A DNA stretch of 64,000 nt, from contig NZ_SORE01000011.1 in NCBI RefSeq assembly GCF_004366595.1, positions 124,001 to 188,000 on the forward strand, in the 5' to 3' direction. The stretch is from Paraburkholderia rhizosphaerae. Lineage in GTDB: Bacteria > Pseudomonadota > Gammaproteobacteria > Burkholderiales > Burkholderiaceae. The notes under the pieces were generated by a model. That model was not told the DNA's origin. It made no database searches and saw only the letters and a list, made by a program, of their open reading frames with translations. Each line of letters begins with the position of its first letter. The stretch's first letter is position 1. The position numbers and the translations under genes are program-made. Positions 51,366 through 60,035 of the stretch are shown in pieces.

Positions 51366-53429
51366 TCAAACTGCAAATAGTCGCCTGAGTGTCTGGATGT
51401 GTTCCTTGAACTCGGAGGACCCCGCGCGTTGCATATCAATTAGCGCGCGCCTCATATATTCCCTGCCACGAAGACTTTGGACAGCGCCCTCCGCGAGGGA
51501 GGAAAAAAGCTGCCCATTCCGTGTAAGCCTGCAGAAAGCGCGCGGTGGGAGGTTGCGATCGACAAAAAGATCGATCATCACTGCGCGGATTCGTTGGCAC
51601 CGGTCCCATGTCAGCCAGAATATTGACCAAGGCAAGCGAGGTTCAAGAAGAAGCCACGCGTCCTCTGGAAGACGACCTGCTCCGGTCGCGTCATGCGTTG
51701 GTTCAAAGGTCAACTGGGCAAGTTCGGCCTGAGACCGCGATCGCTGTCCGAGGGCGCGAGTCAGAAGATAGGCCATAACGTACGTCGTCGCGGTATCGTC
51801 AATCATTCCAGCGGAGTTGCGCCATGCGGAAAGCCATGGATCGATGCCGTAGTCATTCGGTACTGCGTCAGGAGGCAGAGTCCGCGCGAGCGCGTACAGG
51901 ATGTCCCGTTGGACAGCGGATTGCTCGGCGAAAAAACGTGCGACCGCTTGCGTATCTTTTGCAGCCTCCTGTACCCAAACGAGCCGATTATCGTTATTTG
52001 CATGGGAGATGCCGTTTAAAGCATCCAGGGTCACCTTTGCTCCAAAAGCTCGAACTGCCACCGCTGCAAGTTCGTTACGTCGACAATCGATCATTGCGAA
52101 GACGGCGGCAGACTGGAGACCTTGATTTAGCGCGGTCTGCAAAGCCAGATCAGGTTCTTCAACCTCGGCCCAGAAGCGGGCATCACCAACAATATCTGCG
52201 CGACGTGCGAGCGCTTCCGCCGTCAATTCTGGCAACACCTTAAGATAACTAATCAGTTCATCTACTGTTAGTGCTTCCAGAATGCGGTCGGCGACGATCC
52301 CGCTTACCTTGTCGTTATCGAGAAGGTCGACTAGTTTTCGAGGATCACGGCGAAGGATCGCACGAGCAAGGCCAGGGGCCGAATCAGGCAAAGCGGCCGG
52401 ATCTATGAGACCAAGGTTCGCCCAGAGAAATTCAAACGATACGTCGTCGAGTGTCTCGACCGCACCAAGTGCTGCGTTGGCGACGATTGCCCGCGCGGTT
52501 CTCGCATACTTCGATCCCAATTCACCGCGCACAATGTCGACGGCCTCATGGATCGCCCTTGAATTTATTGGGAGGTTCGCCAAAGCCCGATGGAGGAGAC
52601 ATAATGGCCGAAACGCCTCACGACCGGTCTGAATGTCGGAACCGAGTCTACGGAAAAAGGAGCGCAGCCCGGAGCTGTCCGGCTGCGTGAGATCCTGAAG
52701 CGCGTCCTCTAGCCAACGTTCAATCTTTAGCTGAGTAGATTCGGCATCTACCACATCTACGAAGCGGCTTCGCACACTGCGATCGCTACCCGAGATCACC
52801 TGCAGATCGAAACCCGCCCCGTCGACCGACCGATCGCTAGCTGCGAGAGTGCAAAAACGGAAACTCCGTCGAAGCCGCGGCCACTGCTGCAGCCATATGG
52901 CGAGCGTCGTATTATCCACCTCCGGGTATGATCGGCTAACGATGATTCGACTCCTCGCTCTTCCATACAGAGCGCCCAGCACTGCTTTTGCCCAGGTCTG
53001 GTCAAAGAGCGGAAAATCTCCGTCGAATTCGACGTTCAGAGGCTTGGGCTTCGCGTACTTCTGAAAACCGCCGTGGCCCGAAGGACGTTCAAAAAGCGTC
53101 AAGAGGCTCGCTGCGGACTCCAAGGCGGCCAGATCATTGAAATCAATGAGGAGCGTATGCGTCCATACACAACCTGGACGTGGCATCTCCGGGGCCGGCC
53201 AAGAGCGGGCCAGCGCATAGAAACCCGAGTCGGCCAAAGGGTAACCTGTCAGGTAGCCATCTTCCTCGATCTGCGCTCCGGGACCCGAGATATCGCTCAA
53301 TGCGAGCAGCGTTTTCTGGTCACGAAGTTGTAACGGCGTGGACAGGGCGATCTGTCGATGCCCGTCTGCATACCCGTGAAGCGCCTGATGAACCCTGACA
53401 CCGGACGGTTCTTTCAACCCATGAGCCAT
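51366..53429 (-). CDS. GTPase-associated protein 1 (GAP1-N1 type), 687 aa
   Basis: The N-terminal 230 residues carry the GAP1-N1 pattern: HQALHGYADGHRQIALSTPL, LSDISGPG, GYLTGYPLADSGFYALARSW and PRPGCVWTHTLLID. The rest is a long helical region (middle and C-terminal GAP1-type). In published comparative work by Aravind and colleagues, GAP1 proteins accompany paired GTPases in predicted conflict (defence) systems, possibly as effectors or adaptors. Last gene of the five-gene operon; its start overlaps the stop of DO-GTPase2. Tn2 ends 19 bp downstream. Confidence 0.85.
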   Translation of the reverse strand: MAHGLKEPSGVRVHQALHGYADGHRQIALSTPLQLRDQKTLLALSDISGPGAQIEEDGYLTGYPLADSGFYALARSWPAPEMPRPGCVWTHTLLIDFNDLAALESAASLLTLFERPSGHGGFQKYAKPKPLNVEFDGDFPLFDQTWAKAVLGALYGRARSRIIVSRSYPEVDNTTLAIWLQQWPRLRRSFRFCTLAASDRSVDGAGFDLQVISGSDRSVRSRFVDVVDAESTQLKIERWLEDALQDLTQPDSSGLRSFFRRLGSDIQTGREAFRPLCLLHRALANLPINSRAIHEAVDIVRGELGSKYARTARAIVANAALGAVETLDDVSFEFLWANLGLIDPAALPDSAPGLARAILRRDPRKLVDLLDNDKVSGIVADRILEALTVDELISYLKVLPELTAEALARRADIVGDARFWAEVEEPDLALQTALNQGLQSAAVFAMIDCRRNELAAVAVRAFGAKVTLDALNGISHANNDNRLVWVQEAAKDTQAVARFFAEQSAVQRDILYALARTLPPDAVPNDYGIDPWLSAWRNSAGMIDDTATTYVMAYLLTRALGQRSRSQAELAQLTFEPTHDATGAGRLPEDAWLLLEPRLPWSIFWLTWDRCQRIRAVMIDLFVDRNLPPRAFCRLTRNGQLFSSLAEGAVQSLRGREYMRRALIDMQRAGSSEFKEHIQTLRRLFAV

Positions 53430-54274
53430 GCAATGGGCTCCGTCAGGTCGTGTGTCTCGGGGATCGGTCCGACGAGCTGAATCCGCGTAGACGCGCGATC
53501 AAGTGCGCGTAGTTCCTCAGCTTCTGGCACCCGCTTGGCGCCTTCTTCCGTGGGATCGTAGTCGCCGCCCTGCGCGCTTAGTCCGTAGACCCGGTAGGTC
53601 CATCCGTCAGCACTGCGTCGTAGATACTGCGATAGCAAAGGCAGTTTTGTTTTCAGATAGTCATCGGGTGCGAGGCCTTCTCCGCGCGCCTTGTCCCAGG
53701 CGGACAACATGATTGCGAGCCGCCGTGGCCCAACATCCAAAGGCGACATTCGCAGCATTTGCAGCAAATCGACAAGCTGGACTTGAGTCGGGGCTAACCT
53801 CGGGTGCCAGGGCACAGGTTTGCCGGCGGGCACTTCAAGCCCCAGAGCCTTTGACAATTCAGCCTCATTCACAACCCATTGTGGAGCACGAATGGTGTCA
53901 GCGTGGACGAACAGTAACACGCCCCCTGTTTTCAGTATCTCGCCGATTTCAATCTCACAGTCGCGCTCTTCCCACATTCGGCGGTACGCTTCGCCCGGCA
54001 CGTCCGGAAAGGTGACACGCCCTGCCTCGCCAGTCGGATCCATGAGATTAATGCTCACGAGCCGATTCCCAGTGATTGCCGTCCGATCCTGGACTTTGGC
54101 GTCACGCCAGCGCTGGGCAATCTGGTTCAGGTGCGACGCATTGCCAGCACGGAGCCCTCCAAAGCGAAGCGCCGTGTCGACGTCCCGCGCCGTAACCAGA
54201 TGCCAAAGCGCGGCGAGGAAGGTGGTCTTACCTGAAGATGGCAGCCCAATGATAACTGCGGCGCGCTCAGCCAT
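53414..54274 (-). CDS. Double-GTPase-2-type TRAFAC GTPase (286 aa)
   Basis: ATG 54274 gives MAERAAVIIGLPSSGKTTFL, with the P-loop GLPSSGKT at residues 10-17. DPTGEAGRVTFPDVPGEAYR is the switch II (G3) region, and LFVHADT and LAIMLSAWDKARG supply the later strands, with WDK in the place of NKxD. The length and motifs match the DO-GTPase2 group of GTPase-associated conflict systems. Overlaps the stop of DO-GTPase1 by 8 bp and the start of GAP1 by 16 bp, so the genes are tightly coupled. Confidence 0.82.
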   Translation of the reverse strand: MAERAAVIIGLPSSGKTTFLAALWHLVTARDVDTALRFGGLRAGNASHLNQIAQRWRDAKVQDRTAITGNRLVSINLMDPTGEAGRVTFPDVPGEAYRRMWEERDCEIEIGEILKTGGVLLFVHADTIRAPQWVVNEAELSKALGLEVPAGKPVPWHPRLAPTQVQLVDLLQMLRMSPLDVGPRRLAIMLSAWDKARGEGLAPDDYLKTKLPLLSQYLRRSADGWTYRVYGLSAQGGDYDPTEEGAKRVPEAEELRALDRASTRIQLVGPIPETHDLTEPIAWLMG

Positions 54275-55304
54275 TGTTTGCCTCCTCCGGCTCGTCGAGT
54301 CGCGTAAGGCGAGCAAATGCACGCTTCAATGTTGACGGAGTAAGTACTGGCGCCACTGGCGGCGCCGCCGGCTTGAGCCAGAATGCCAGGAGGTCGGGCA
54401 CGCCTGTTCCGCGCAGAGCGGCGTTCGTCTTTGGCGATGCAGCGACCTGGAACGGTGCGACTTCTTCGAACCTAGTCCCGAACAGATGTCTAACGTCGGC
54501 GAGCAGCGCTTCGAAGTCGCGCAAGGCCCGTTGCCCCTGGTGCGATTCAGTGACCACATCAAGCTTTGTGAGGACGAGAGCAAGTCGTGGCATCGCTCGG
54601 AGTCCGTCTCCGTCCTGAAGGCCCTGCAGCAACATCACGACATCGCCTCGGACATTGTGGCGAGCGCCCGCATCAAGCAAACGCTCGCCGTCGACGAGAA
54701 CCGTCAACGTGTCGGCACGACTCACTTCCGGAAAAGTCGCAACAACGCTCACGTCGTTTGCTGCTTCTCTATATTCCTCTCCTGCGCGATCACCTAGCAA
54801 TAGTGCCAGGCGTCTGCCGGTTGACACACCCCCGATCTCGAGGTGATAAAAACTCACTTCGCCTATCGGTGTTCGGTTTATATGTGGCACGCCGCGCCGT
54901 GACGCTGCGCGCGCGTCATGACACGTAAGCTCAAAGGCGTGAAGCGTTCTTGAATGCGCAAACTCGTTCTCAGCGACGCTTCCTTCTTGAAACAGATCGT
55001 ACAGGCAAGCGATCAGGCTGGTTTTCCCGGCGTCGCTGGGCCCCAGTATTGCAATTACGCGGCACTTGCCCTTCCGTAGGACCCCCGATGCCTCTGCCGG
55101 GGTCAGTGTTACCGCCGGCGGGAGCGCGAGGCTTTCGGCGCCGGCCTGTGCATCCACACTGTCCGATTCCTGGTCCCCGTCCTCGGGTTCGCGTCCGTAG
55201 TGGGGACAGACGTCCAGTTGCAGGCCCTCCACGCATCGCCTGGTCTCTGCCACCTTACAGACCGGATTCGCGCAGATAATCGTCTCAATCGCTTCGCCGG
55301 CCAT
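54267..55304 (-). CDS. Double-GTPase-1-type GTPase with N-terminal zinc-finger-like segment (345 aa)
   Basis: The first 35 residues contain four cysteines and a histidine (ICANPVCKVAETRRC, DVCPHYG), a small zinc-binding module usual for these proteins. The GTPase domain starts VIAILGPSDAGKTSLIACLY (P-loop); LLGDRAGEEYREA is G3 and LALVLTKLDVV is the TKxD G4. The C-terminal 40 residues are Pro/Ala-rich. In these systems two different GTPases are encoded side by side and are thought to sense an infection-linked signal. Three bases separate it from the GASH gene. Confidence 0.83.
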   Translation of the reverse strand: MAGEAIETIICANPVCKVAETRRCVEGLQLDVCPHYGREPEDGDQESDSVDAQAGAESLALPPAVTLTPAEASGVLRKGKCRVIAILGPSDAGKTSLIACLYDLFQEGSVAENEFAHSRTLHAFELTCHDARAASRRGVPHINRTPIGEVSFYHLEIGGVSTGRRLALLLGDRAGEEYREAANDVSVVATFPEVSRADTLTVLVDGERLLDAGARHNVRGDVVMLLQGLQDGDGLRAMPRLALVLTKLDVVTESHQGQRALRDFEALLADVRHLFGTRFEEVAPFQVAASPKTNAALRGTGVPDLLAFWLKPAAPPVAPVLTPSTLKRAFARLTRLDEPEEANNG

Positions 55305-55307
55305 GGT

Positions 55308-56408
55308 TTACTCGAATAGAAGAAGCAAGCGCTCTCTATAAAAGAGCTCTCCCAGCGTAAGTGCCGGTAGCGTGTGCCCAGCGTCGATGCCGGTAACCGC
55401 TGCCCATCCGGGTACCCATGCATCTCCGGCACCGGTCTCCAACTGTCGCTGTATTGCGAAATGAAGCGGTGTCGATACCGGCGACAGATCGGTGCCGTCC
55501 ATGAGGCGGCGCATCCAGTCCTGTTTCGGTGCGTTCACTGCTGTCACGACCGCTATCTTCTTGCGCTCCTTCAGACCGGCACGAGACAGAAGGGCTTTAA
55601 CGGAAGGCGGCCCAGGGAGCAACGCGGTGTCGTTCGCTAGGTCGCTCGCGAATACTAGGGGTTGTACTTCGGCCGGTACCGCGTCAAACGCCGCGGCGTA
55701 TTCTTCGCTTCGCTGACCGGTAATCCACCATAGCATCTGGAGTTCCTCGTCCTGAATCTGGATGAAGTTCTCGGCAGCGTTAATGGAGCTCACCTGACGC
55801 GCTGCCAAATTTTTCATCGTCGCACTGGTGGCCTCTGCGGCAAGCGAAAAGGCTTCGACAACGCCATCCCAACTTTGCTGTTCACGGATCTTCGCTTTCG
55901 CTTGTTCGAAGTCGAATTTCGGAACAGCGCGAGTAACGACATCGCTCAGCCTCGGCCGAGTCCGGTTTTTGCTGGCGCGCTGGACAATTGCTGCCTCAGC
56001 CAGCGCGAGAAGATCCATGGGCAGATCATGTGAGCGCGCGCCCCCGAGCGCAGCAGTCGTTATTGCCAACGCCGCCGCCGCGCCTTCGTATTCATCCTGA
56101 TCCTCCATCAATATTGCCAGGCACGACCCGGAGAGGACCTGAAGCTCCCGCTTGTTGCCACTCATTTCGAACGCATCGTCCGCGTTCTTAAAGTCTTGCC
56201 GGATAGCCTGGAGGACTGACGCGTCAGGTTCCGCGCGCGTGTCATATGCCAGCCGAAGCAGTGCTTCCACGATATCGCGACCAGCCCCACTCACAACGCT
56301 AAGCACTCCTTGCCAGCGGTTTTGCCGTCGTTGTGCGTCATCCCCCATGCTTACGGAACTGTACCAGCGGGCAAAATCCTGATGCATCGGCTTTACCGAA
56401 GCGGCCAT
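55308..56408 (-). CDS. GASH-type all-helical protein (366 aa)
   Basis: Almost entirely alpha-helical, without known catalytic motifs. Its position between the metallophosphoesterase and DO-GTPase1, its length, and its N-terminus (HQDFARWYSSVSMGDDAQRR, GVLSVVSG) are those expected for GASH (GTPase-associated system helical protein). Helices such as ATKMKNLAARQVSSINAAEN-like segments around residues 195-220 suggest a scaffold. Function inferred from context only. Three bases separate it from each neighbour. Confidence 0.7.
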   Translation of the reverse strand: MAASVKPMHQDFARWYSSVSMGDDAQRRQNRWQGVLSVVSGAGRDIVEALLRLAYDTRAEPDASVLQAIRQDFKNADDAFEMSGNKRELQVLSGSCLAILMEDQDEYEGAAAALAITTAALGGARSHDLPMDLLALAEAAIVQRASKNRTRPRLSDVVTRAVPKFDFEQAKAKIREQQSWDGVVEAFSLAAEATSATMKNLAARQVSSINAAENFIQIQDEELQMLWWITGQRSEEYAAAFDAVPAEVQPLVFASDLANDTALLPGPPSVKALLSRAGLKERKKIAVVTAVNAPKQDWMRRLMDGTDLSPVSTPLHFAIQRQLETGAGDAWVPGWAAVTGIDAGHTLPALTLGELFYRERLLLLFE

Positions 56409-56410
56409 TG

Positions 56411-57745
56411 TTAGGTCTCCTTGCGTGCGATTTCACGTGCGAGCAGATCCAGAATCCCGCGCTCGCTGGCCCGGATCAGTGCACGACCATAACGCTCGGG
56501 CTCGGGCAGGTTCAACTCAGCTTCCGAAATCAGATCGAGGCGCTGAACGATGTCCCTACGTTCGCTTGCCCTCAGGTTCCAGAACCGGAACACCAGGTTT
56601 CGAGCGCTAGTGTTTCCCATGGCTGCCTCTCCGTCGGTATCGCTCTCGTAACCGCTGAGCTCCCGCACCGCAGGGGCCTGCTCAACGACACTTGCGGCGC
56701 GGCTCGCATTAGGCGCGGACGCGGCGACAGAAAGCGCTGCCGTGTGCGCCTCCCCTGGAAACCTGATGGTGTGACGAAAGACGGATTCACCTTCCGGCGT
56801 TTGTACAGCGCGGAACATGTCCGGATTAGATTGCCATTGCCGTAAATGCGCGGCGATCAATATTTGGCGATCCACGCCAGTCCCTGTGACGTCTACCTCG
56901 ACGAGGTTGTAGCCCGGGTTCCAGCCAACTTCGTTTCGGTCCGGATTCACTGCCCCGGCGCTGAATCGGACGTACTGACGATCCAGTTGCACCCGTTGCC
57001 GGTGTTTATGCCCAAACATATGAATTGTGGCGCGACCGCAAATTGCGTCGTTTGCGTCGTCCTGATCCATGAACCAGTCAGGCGGGTGATGACACAGCAC
57101 CAGATTTACGACGTCGTCCACCGGATCCAGCACAGTCTGAAGGGGACTCAGATATAAGCTTTCGCGCGTGTCGTTGTGCCCCTCAGCACCTGAGAGGATG
57201 ACCGATGTTAGCCCGTGAACCCGCAGCAGAACGCCCTGACCAAGATCAAGATCCTGCTTCCAGTAAAGGCGTTCCGGAAGGTAAACCTGACAGTTAAGGA
57301 GTTTGGCGAATTCGTTGTATGCGGCAATCGGCGCAAGCAAGGCGCGACCGGTGTCCTGGTCGCGGATCTGGTTGCGTAACTCCCGTTCCCTGCTGTCGGC
57401 CGGTGCCCGCATGATGGCAGCTTGCGCGTTGCGAGTAGGAACAGATTGAGCACTCAGGTTGCGGTCGACGTCATGGTTTCCCGGCACAACGAATACGCGT
57501 TCCAACGGGCACCCTGCGGCGGCGGCCAACTCTTTTAGCCACGTCCATGCAGCATCGTATTCGTCAGTCGCCCCTTTGAATGCAATATCGCCCCCGACGA
57601 GTACCGCGCTCACCGGACCAAGTTCGCGAACGCGCGCGCGGACGTCTTGTAACAGAATCGTCCGATATGGCCGCTCAGGATCCAGTCCGGGGTCAAGACA
57701 GTCGGGAGAGCGGAAGTGAATGTCAGATACGTGGAGCAGCAGCAT
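56411..57745 (-). CDS. Calcineurin-like metallophosphoesterase (444 aa)
   Basis: The five metal-binding blocks are visible in order: LLLHVSDIHF, VLVGGDIAFKG, VVPGNHDVDRN, LVLCHHPPDWF and MFGHKHRQRV. Residues 1-310 form the phosphoesterase; the C-terminal 130 residues are variable and end in a helical bundle similar in style to effector-associated domains. In conflict operons such enzymes may process a nucleotide messenger or nucleic acid. First gene of the GTPase operon; the promoter must lie between 57746 and 57950. Confidence 0.88.
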   Translation of the reverse strand: MLLLHVSDIHFRSPDCLDPGLDPERPYRTILLQDVRARVRELGPVSAVLVGGDIAFKGATDEYDAAWTWLKELAAAAGCPLERVFVVPGNHDVDRNLSAQSVPTRNAQAAIMRAPADSRERELRNQIRDQDTGRALLAPIAAYNEFAKLLNCQVYLPERLYWKQDLDLGQGVLLRVHGLTSVILSGAEGHNDTRESLYLSPLQTVLDPVDDVVNLVLCHHPPDWFMDQDDANDAICGRATIHMFGHKHRQRVQLDRQYVRFSAGAVNPDRNEVGWNPGYNLVEVDVTGTGVDRQILIAAHLRQWQSNPDMFRAVQTPEGESVFRHTIRFPGEAHTAALSVAASAPNASRAASVVEQAPAVRELSGYESDTDGEAAMGNTSARNLVFRFWNLRASERRDIVQRLDLISEAELNLPEPERYGRALIRASERGILDLLAREIARKET

Positions 57746-57953
57746 AGGTAGCCTTTACCCAATTTGCATAGTAATTTTTACTCATTCGGCGGCAAATGTA
57801 ACATAGGCCACGGCGCAACCCAGTTGGGTATGCATAGAGAAAGGAGAGCGGCATGAGCCCACACGGGCGTCCTCGGTGTCGAGGCGCGCTCTCATTTTTC
57901 TCGCGGCCTCTTCCTGAGGCTGGACAAATTCGAAGAACCCGGTGGGTTCGGGC

Positions 57954-57980
57954 GTAAAAAAGCCCGCATCAAGCGGGCTT
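57954..57980 (-). terminator. Rho-independent terminator of the 58.0-58.9 kb leftward genes
   Basis: AAGCCCGC, loop ATCAA and GCGGGCTT form a hairpin (57960-57980); on the minus strand it is followed by TTTTTAC. It lies 30 bp after the stop of the gene at 58011. Confidence 0.85.
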
Positions 57981-58010
57981 ATCAGTCGACACCGGGGTCG
58001 CTACGCGGGC

Positions 58011-58244
58011 TCAGCCATGCTCGAACACCCTCGCGTCGTCGGCGGCGGTGTCTTCCTGATGCGCGGACAGGCGCTCGATCACCCCCTCGGTGACGTCGAG
58101 CTGGAGTTCGATCGACTGGCGCACTTCGGGGCTGTTCGGCGGCACGCAGGCCAGCAGCGAGCGCAGGCGGGCGGCATAGCCGATCCACTCGCCGCGCGCC
58201 GCCGCAGTGGCGCGGGCCGGAGGAGTTGGAACATTGATTGCCAT
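58011..58244 (-). CDS. Small protein following the JAB gene (77 aa)
   Basis: ATG 58244 with GTGAGG upstream; a GTG at 58256 that overlaps the JAB stop is an alternative. It begins MAINVPTPPARATAAARGEW and contains a helix PEVRQSIELQLDVTEGVIER and an acidic tail. No domain recognised. Cotranscribed with the JAB-domain gene and followed by a terminator. Confidence 0.65.
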   Translation of the reverse strand: MAINVPTPPARATAAARGEWIGYAARLRSLLACVPPNSPEVRQSIELQLDVTEGVIERLSAHQEDTAADDARVFEHG

Positions 58245-58252
58245 GGGATGCC

Positions 58253-58885
58253 TCACCAGTTGGAACGTCTGTATTCTCGCACGACGGCGCTGATCCAGCC
58301 ATCGAGCCGCGCTTCGTGTGGTTTCCAGCGCTTCGCCCGGCCCGCCGCTAGCGAAAACGTGTACCGGATCACGCCCAGCCTGTCAAGCGCCGCGCACATC
58401 AGATGGGTCCGGACCTCGTCATGAAGAGTCTTTATCTCGGCCGGCGTGGTGGCCTCCGGACAGAGCACCAGCTGGACCTCGGCGAGCACGGCGCGGCGGA
58501 TCGCGTGGTAGGCAAACCGGGCGGCCTGCGCGTGATCCCCGTCGCGCTCGACACGCCGGGCGCGGAACCAGCTGCCATCGAGCGCGACCGCGTCCACCTC
58601 GGTGACGCCCGGATAGAGCCACAGCACGCGCAGGTCGGCATCGCTAAGACTGACATTGAGCCGGTCGTTGGGGTGCGTGTGCGTGACCTTCACATCGCGC
58701 AGCCGGTCGCGCCCCGCCGCGACCGCTTCCGGCGGCAGGCCTACGCCGTCGAAGGTGCCGGTGGCGTGGCCAAGCGGTGCGCCGTCCTTCAGGTCGTAGC
58801 AGTAGACGGCTTCGGGTGTGCCCGGCGTCTGGCCGGTGAGGACGATGCAGAAGGCGTGCGCGATCTGGTCAAGTTGGTTCAGCAT
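58253..58885 (-). CDS. JAB/MPN-domain protein (210 aa)
   Basis: Contains DVKVTHTHPNDRLNVSLSDA, which fits the JAMM zinc-peptidase signature HxHP-x(6-8)-SxxD, and an earlier E in the GLPPEAV region as candidate acid. The rest is alpha/beta with YCYDLKDGAPLGHATG near residues 30-45. Bacterial JAB proteins include isopeptidases and RadC-like proteins of unknown activity. It starts opposite to the rightward gene at 59174, with the palindromic dif-like site in between. Confidence 0.7.
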   Translation of the reverse strand: MLNQLDQIAHAFCIVLTGQTPGTPEAVYCYDLKDGAPLGHATGTFDGVGLPPEAVAAGRDRLRDVKVTHTHPNDRLNVSLSDADLRVLWLYPGVTEVDAVALDGSWFRARRVERDGDHAQAARFAYHAIRRAVLAEVQLVLCPEATTPAEIKTLHDEVRTHLMCAALDRLGVIRYTFSLAAGRAKRWKPHEARLDGWISAVVREYRRSNW

Positions 58886-59028
58886 TAAGCCGGCGTGGGG
58901 AGTTGTCGTTGGAATGGGGCGGCGTTCGGTTCAGGCCGTTGCGGAGAGTGGAAACGCCGCTTGCGGGGTCGAGCAGACGCGTAAGTCTACCGGACGGCGC
59001 CACTCCTACCATCCTGCCCTGTTTGTCC

Positions 59029-59056
59029 AATCCTGATAAGTCGTATTATCAGGATT
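59029..59056. promoter_or_regulatory. Perfect dif-like palindrome (11-6-11)
   Basis: Arms AATCCTGATAA and TTATCAGGATT are exact inverted copies around the spacer GTCGTA: 28 bp, the same length and layout as dif sites cut by XerC/XerD. A related site lies before the other large recombinase at 24996-25023. It lies upstream of the operon that ends with the recombinase at 60036. Confidence 0.65.
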
Positions 59057-59173
59057 GCGTTTAATGGGCTAAAATCGGGGCAGGGCGCTTTGAGCCTGTC
59101 CCGGCGCGCCCGCGCCAGCGGATATAAACCTGCTGCACATACTGCTTATCGCAGTCCAATCACACAACTTCAA

Positions 59174-60007
59174 ATGACAGACCACACCGTTGACCTTGCC
59201 GCCGGCACCACCAGCCATTTCCCTTTCGTCGGCCACAACGAACCGGCCTTGCTGAAAATCCTCAGGGCGGCCGTTATCGCGAATCCGGCGGTGCTGGACC
59301 GGCCGTTTTTCTGCTCAGCAGACCATTCCGATTTTCTGGATTTCCTCGCGAGTGCCTCCAGCACGGGGTACCGGGACGTGCCGGTGCACGCGGTAATGGG
59401 CACGCAACACAAGAACGGCTTCGACGACGCGCGCAACTGGCGGGATGCGCTGGCCGCCCTGAAGGGGGAAAACACGGCCGGGGAAAAGTGGGATGACCGG
59501 GCGCTCGCCTATATCGAATCGGAACTCGTCCACCAGCCATTCCCATGCGATGCGCTGCCAGGCACAACGCTGCAACTCGTGTCCTGGGGCGGCGCCGTGT
59601 TCAGCGACAACGGCGCACATCGCCTGATTGCAGCCGTCTGCTGGCTCTCCGCCAAGCATGGTGCCGACGCCATGCTCCGGCAGGCGCATGTCACATATCG
59701 GCCGCTCCATTCCGCCCCGGTGATGCTCATGGCGTCCGCCGCGCGCGGGCAGCAGGACATCGCCTATGGTCGGCACGGCTTCGGATGGCTGATCCGGGTC
59801 GGCGCAGCGCCCGCGGCTCGATACGTCTTTCTGGCAAAAGAGGGTGGCGCCCCGCAGCCGGTCAAGCGCCGTGACCTGTGGAGCGTGCTGCGCGGTGATA
59901 GCAACGGTGACGCGTTCGATTCACCAACCGACGACCCGCTCAACCTGAAGCGACTGCCGCCCGAACTGGCGCTCGCACTAGCCGACGAGACCTGGCTGGA
60001 GCAATAG
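59174..60007 (+). CDS. Unrecognised protein upstream of the recombinase (277 aa)
   Basis: Starts MTDHTVDLAAGTTSHFPFVG. It has no membrane segment; the middle contains VPVHAVMGTQHKNGFDDARN and FSDNGAHRLIAAVCWLSAKH, and an alpha/beta arrangement is likely. I do not recognise the family. It lies 28 bp before the recombinase gene on the same strand, so it is probably expressed with it and may be an accessory factor. Confidence 0.7.
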   Translation: MTDHTVDLAAGTTSHFPFVGHNEPALLKILRAAVIANPAVLDRPFFCSADHSDFLDFLASASSTGYRDVPVHAVMGTQHKNGFDDARNWRDALAALKGENTAGEKWDDRALAYIESELVHQPFPCDALPGTTLQLVSWGGAVFSDNGAHRLIAAVCWLSAKHGADAMLRQAHVTYRPLHSAPVMLMASAARGQQDIAYGRHGFGWLIRVGAAPAARYVFLAKEGGAPQPVKRRDLWSVLRGDSNGDAFDSPTDDPLNLKRLPPELALALADETWLEQ

Positions 60008-60035
60008 CCCAGCACTGTACGCCTGGAGAAACTTC

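Noticed and set aside
51319..57745. Reading TGTTGACAG at 51321 as a canonical TGT left tip with the GTPase operon as cargo
   Set aside because: The other three sites lie to the left of it with spacing identical to the Tn1 right end, so the element extends leftwards and the GTPase operon is outside.
57853..57957. 34-codon frame with GGAG before the ATG
   Set aside because: No recognisable sequence pattern and it overlaps the terminator region; too little to call.
59058..59076. KorB-operator-like TTTAATGGGCTAAAA
   Set aside because: Matches the TTTAGCNGCTAAA pattern only partly and is not a dyad; probably chance.
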